Assembly: GCF_020991375.1 (NCBI RefSeq)
Contig: NZ_JAJLQZ010000024.1
Location: forward strand, 1-64,000
DNA: 64,000 bases
Direction of reading: 5' to 3'
Source: Glycomyces amatae
GTDB lineage: Bacteria > Actinomycetota > Actinomycetes > Mycobacteriales > Micromonosporaceae
Below, in pieces: positions 61,166 to 64,000 of this stretch (positions are counted from its first letter, which is position 1; every line of letters begins with the position of its first letter). A model generated the notes under the pieces. That model saw only the letters and a list, made by a program, of their open reading frames with translations, was not told the DNA's origin and did not search any database. The position numbers and the translations under genes are program-made.

Positions 61166-62067
61166 CGCTCACCTCGCAGCCTCGGGTTGAACACGGCCTC
61201 CAGCGCCCGGCCGCACATCATGAACGCGAGCACCACGACCAGGATCGCCAGGCCCGGCGGCAGCAGGTACCACCACGCGTGCGCCGAGACGGCCCCGCTG
61301 TCGGAGGCGCGGTTGAGGATCGAGCCCCACGAGACCACGCTCGGGTCGCCCAGCCCCAGCCACGCCAGCGAGGACTCCATGAGGATCGCCGAGGGCACCA
61401 GGAGCGTGGCGCTGGCGAGCACCAGCGGCAGGACGTTCGGCAGGATGTGCTTGGTCATCTGGTGCCAGTGCCCGGCCCCGAGCGCCTTGGCGCGCTCCAG
61501 GTACGGCCGGGACTGCACCGTTAGGGTCTGGGCCCGCACGAGCCGGGTGGTGCCCGGCCACGAGACCAGCGCGATCACGGTGATCGTGGTCGCCATGCTC
61601 CGCCCGAGCACGGCCAGCAGCGCGATGGCCACGACCAGGCTGGGCAGCACCATGAACCAGTCGGACAGGCGCAGGGCGACCCAGCCGTACCAGCCGCCGA
61701 TGTGGCCGCTGGTGATGCCCACGGCGGTGCCGATGACGATGGCCACCACCGTCGCCGTCAGCCCGATGAGGAGCGACAGGCGCGAGCCCCAGAGCGTGAG
61801 CGCCAGGATCGACCGGCCCGTCTCGTCGGTGCCGAGCGGGAAGTCCGCGCTCGGCGGCGCCATGCGCCCGCCGGTGGCCTGCGTGACGCTGAGCGCCGAC
61901 TCGGGGACGAGCACCGGCGCGGCCAGCGCGAGGACCACGATGACGCCCAGCAGCACCAGGCCGACCATGCCGGTCCGCTGGGCGCGGTAGGCGGCCCACG
62001 ACCGCGCGAGGGACTGCCTGCGGCGCGCCCGCCTGAGCGCGCGCGGTGAGACCGTTGTCGTCGTCAT
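61162..62067 (-). CDS. Oligopeptide ABC transporter permease (DppC type)
   Basis: The 301-aa permease has an N-terminal helix (about 33-53), the conserved PLGTDETGRSI segment and five further helices, with the EAA loop around YLERAKALGAGHWHQMTKHI. The start overlaps the upstream permease stop (ATGA). Confidence 0.92.
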   Translation of the reverse strand: MTTTTVSPRALRRARRRQSLARSWAAYRAQRTGMVGLVLLGVIVVLALAAPVLVPESALSVTQATGGRMAPPSADFPLGTDETGRSILALTLWGSRLSLLIGLTATVVAIVIGTAVGITSGHIGGWYGWVALRLSDWFMVLPSLVVAIALLAVLGRSMATTITVIALVSWPGTTRLVRAQTLTVQSRPYLERAKALGAGHWHQMTKHILPNVLPLVLASATLLVPSAILMESSLAWLGLGDPSVVSWGSILNRASDSGAVSAHAWWYLLPPGLAILVVVLAFMMCGRALEAVFNPRLRGER

Positions 62068-63200
62068 GACCTGCGAATCCTGGGATCGATGAACCAGTAG
62101 AGGATCTCGGCGCACAGCACGGTGAGGATGGTGGAGCTCGAGAACAGGACGAACAGCGCCTGGAGCACCGGCCGGTCCGGGTAGAAGATCGAGTTCACGA
62201 ACAGCGTCCCCAGCCCCGGCCAGCTGAAGACCGTCTCGGTGACGATGGAGCCGTTGACGACCGAGCCGAGCGCGAGGAACACGAGCGTGACCGTGGGCAG
62301 CAGCGCGTTCGGCACCGCGTGGCGGCGCCGCACCTCGTCGTCGCGCAGCCCCTTGGCGCGCGCCGTCGTGAGGTAGTCGCTCCCGATCTCGTCCAGCAGG
62401 GACGACCGCATGATCATCAGGTACCCGGCGTAGACGACCGCCGTGTACGTGAGCACCGGGAGCACCAGGTGGTGGCCGATGTCGACCGCCTGCGACCAGA
62501 AGTCCGGCGGGGTGCTCGGCGAGCGCATCCCGTTGACGGGGAACAGCCCCAGATACCGGGCGAAGACCAGGATGACGATCATCCCGAGCCAGAACGTGGG
62601 CGCCGAGTACAGCACCAGGCCCGTGGCGACGTGGCCCCGGTCGAACCGGCTGCCCTGCCGCCAGCCCGAGCGCGTCCCGATCCAGAATCCGAGCAGGACC
62701 GCCAGCACCATGCCGGTGCCCGAGAGCAGGAGCGTCGCCGGGAGCCGCTCCACGATGAGGTCGAAGATGGGCCTGCGGTACTGGAACGACTCGCCGAGGT
62801 CCCCGGTGAGCGTCCCGGTGAGGTAGTCGACGAACTGCTGCCACATCGGCTGGTCGAGGCCGAGCTCGGCGCGCATCGCGGCGCGCTCCTCGGGCGAGAC
62901 CGGCCGCTCCCTGGTGAGCTGGTCGATCGGGTCCCCGGCGATGAGCCGGAAGATGAAGAACGAGGAGAACAGCACCAGCAGCAGCGAGACGGCCGCGCCG
63001 CCGACGTGCCGGAGCAGGTACCGCCCGAACCCGCTGGAGACGCGGCCCGCGGAGCGCCCCGCGGACGGGGCCTCGGTCGAGGCCCCGCCCGCGGGTGATG
63101 CGACGTCGGACGGCCGGATCGCGGCCCCGCTCGCAGTCGTGGCGTCCTCGGACGCGGCGCCCTCCGGCGCCGCGCCTTCGGACGGCGTGCTGTCGGTCAT
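62064..63200 (-). CDS. Oligopeptide ABC transporter permease (DppB type)
   Basis: The 378-aa permease has six membrane helices and the EAA-like loop DYLTTARAKGLRDDEVRRRH. About 57 residues of Ala/Ser/Glu/Pro-rich, probably disordered sequence precede the first helix, an unusual extension for DppB. The ATG overlaps the binding-protein stop by four bases, which supports the long start; an internal start near the first helix cannot be excluded. Confidence 0.9.
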   Translation of the reverse strand: MTDSTPSEGAAPEGAASEDATTASGAAIRPSDVASPAGGASTEAPSAGRSAGRVSSGFGRYLLRHVGGAAVSLLLVLFSSFFIFRLIAGDPIDQLTRERPVSPEERAAMRAELGLDQPMWQQFVDYLTGTLTGDLGESFQYRRPIFDLIVERLPATLLLSGTGMVLAVLLGFWIGTRSGWRQGSRFDRGHVATGLVLYSAPTFWLGMIVILVFARYLGLFPVNGMRSPSTPPDFWSQAVDIGHHLVLPVLTYTAVVYAGYLMIMRSSLLDEIGSDYLTTARAKGLRDDEVRRRHAVPNALLPTVTLVFLALGSVVNGSIVTETVFSWPGLGTLFVNSIFYPDRPVLQALFVLFSSSTILTVLCAEILYWFIDPRIRRS

Positions 63201-64000
63201 TCGCGCTCGTCCGCCGTCTTCCTGCGCTGGAGCACGAACACGATCGCGCCCGCGGCGGCGACCACGACCGCCGCGGCGACCGCGATCCACACCCACGCCG
63301 GGGTGCCGCCCTCGTCCTCGGCGGCGGCCGGCTGCGCGGTGAAGTACGACCACGCGAAGCCCTGCTGGCCGGTGATCATGCCGCCGTCGGCCGGCTGCAC
63401 GCGCATGTCGGTGATCTTGTCGTGGTTGTAGGCCTCGAGCACGTTCTGGTAGTACAGCCAGATCACGGGGGTGTCGGTGTAGAGCAGCTGCTGCTGCTGC
63501 TTCACCAGCTCGGCGCGGGCGGCGGGGTCGGACTCGACCTTCTGCTGCTCGTGGAGCGCGTCGAACTCGGGGTTGCAGTAGGAGTTCTCGCTGGAGCGCT
63601 CCGAGCCGTCGGTGAGGGTCGGCAGGACCGAGCAGGTGTGCATGCCCAGCTGCTCGGTCGGGTTCGGGCCCACGCCCCAGCCGGAGAACGCGATGTCGAA
63701 CTCGCCCAGGTAGGCCCGGTCGTTCAGCGCGCCCTGCTCGATCGGCTCGGCCTTGATCTCGATGCCCAGCTCGGTCCACCACTCGGTCAGGAAGTCCACG
63801 ATGGTGGCGTAGTCGGTGTTGTCGGCGTGGTGGTAGAAGCGGAAGCTCAGCCGCTCGCCGCCGTCCGGCATGGTGCGGACGCCGTCCTCGCCGCGCGCGT
63901 ACCCGGCCTCGTCGAGCATCCGGTTCGCCGCGTCGATGTCGAACTCGACGAGGTCGTCGCCCCCGTCCCAGTGCCACTGCTCGAAGATCGAGGGGATCAG
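63197..64000 (-). CDS. Oligopeptide ABC transporter substrate-binding protein (partial)
   Basis: The C-terminal 267 residues of a family 5 solute-binding protein are visible; the N-terminus lies beyond the window. Recognisable parts are FDIDAANRMLDEAGY, LSFRFYHHADN, FDIAFSGWG and IWLYYQN. After a short linker the chain ends in a membrane helix (WVWIAVAAAVVVAAAGAIVF) and basic tail QRRKTADERE, so this binding protein is anchored at its C-terminus rather than, or as well as, by a lipid. It is the first visible gene of the peptide-uptake operon. Confidence 0.88.
   Translation of the reverse strand: MIPSIFEQWHWDGGDDLVEFDIDAANRMLDEAGYARGEDGVRTMPDGGERLSFRFYHHADNTDYATIVDFLTEWWTELGIEIKAEPIEQGALNDRAYLGEFDIAFSGWGVGPNPTEQLGMHTCSVLPTLTDGSERSSENSYCNPEFDALHEQQKVESDPAARAELVKQQQQLLYTDTPVIWLYYQNVLEAYNHDKITDMRVQPADGGMITGQQGFAWSYFTAQPAAAEDEGGTPAWVWIAVAAAVVVAAAGAIVFVLQRRKTADERE

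Overview
The window is very high-GC DNA (mostly GC-ending codons, many GTG and a few TTG starts, several probable leaderless genes, lipobox and Tat signals). This points to a filamentous or soil actinomycete. I cannot fix the genus from sequence alone; a Glycomyces- or Micromonosporales-like host is a guess. Most genes concern polysaccharide breakdown and uptake, followed by a large peptidoglycan-scavenging cluster.

Region 1 (1-9100): the tail of xylose isomerase, an APH-like kinase, a small membrane protein, a cytochrome P450, then a beta-glucoside block. That block holds a GH4 glycosidase translationally coupled to a BadF-type sugar kinase, a divergent ROK repressor and a secreted GH5 endoglucanase with a CBM5/12-like tail. 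Near-identical inverted repeats lie in the ROK and GH5 promoters, and a related one overlaps the -10 of the GH4 promoter, so one ROK regulon is likely. Three imperfect ~140-bp tandem repeats fill the gap after the kinase gene.

Region 2 (9400-28150): an alpha-galactoside-type locus. A secreted GH97 enzyme is followed by an operon of cytoplasmic GH97, solute-binding lipoprotein, two permeases, GH36 alpha-galactosidase and aldose 1-epimerase. The two GH97 promoters share a bipartite sequence element. An AraC regulator is divergent from a 1025-aa DUF5107/TPR protein of unknown activity. A membrane M28 peptidase follows.

Region 3 (28148-40070): a second sugar ABC transporter, with permeases divergent from a binding protein that carries a one-base frameshift, plus an (alpha/alpha)6 glycosidase. 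After a repeat-rich, gene-poor 1.8-kb stretch come an SDR, a diacylglycerol-kinase-like lipid kinase and a secreted PL1-discoidin-PL9 pectate lyase fusion. The binding-protein and pectate-lyase promoters share a LacI-type operator (TGCAACCGNTTGC), which links transporter and pectin degradation.

Region 4 (40200-48930): mostly small metabolic and regulatory genes. These include a GlxA-type regulator and DJ-1 protein pair, small membrane proteins, a TIGR02569-like kinase, an alpha/beta hydrolase with a divergent TetR and twin operators, a VOC protein, and a paired SMR exporter preceded by what reads as a guanidine-III riboswitch.

Region 5 (49000-64000, all minus strand): a peptidoglycan-recycling cluster. 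Three Tat-exported enzymes (GH3 NagZ-like, NamZ/DUF1343, serine hydrolase) would strip muropeptides outside the membrane. An oligopeptide ABC transporter, an M55 D-aminopeptidase, an M20 peptidase, an S9 peptidase and an LD-carboxypeptidase would import and dismantle the released peptides. Many of these genes overlap by 4-14 bases. No tRNA, rRNA, CRISPR array, insertion sequence or replication origin was recognised.
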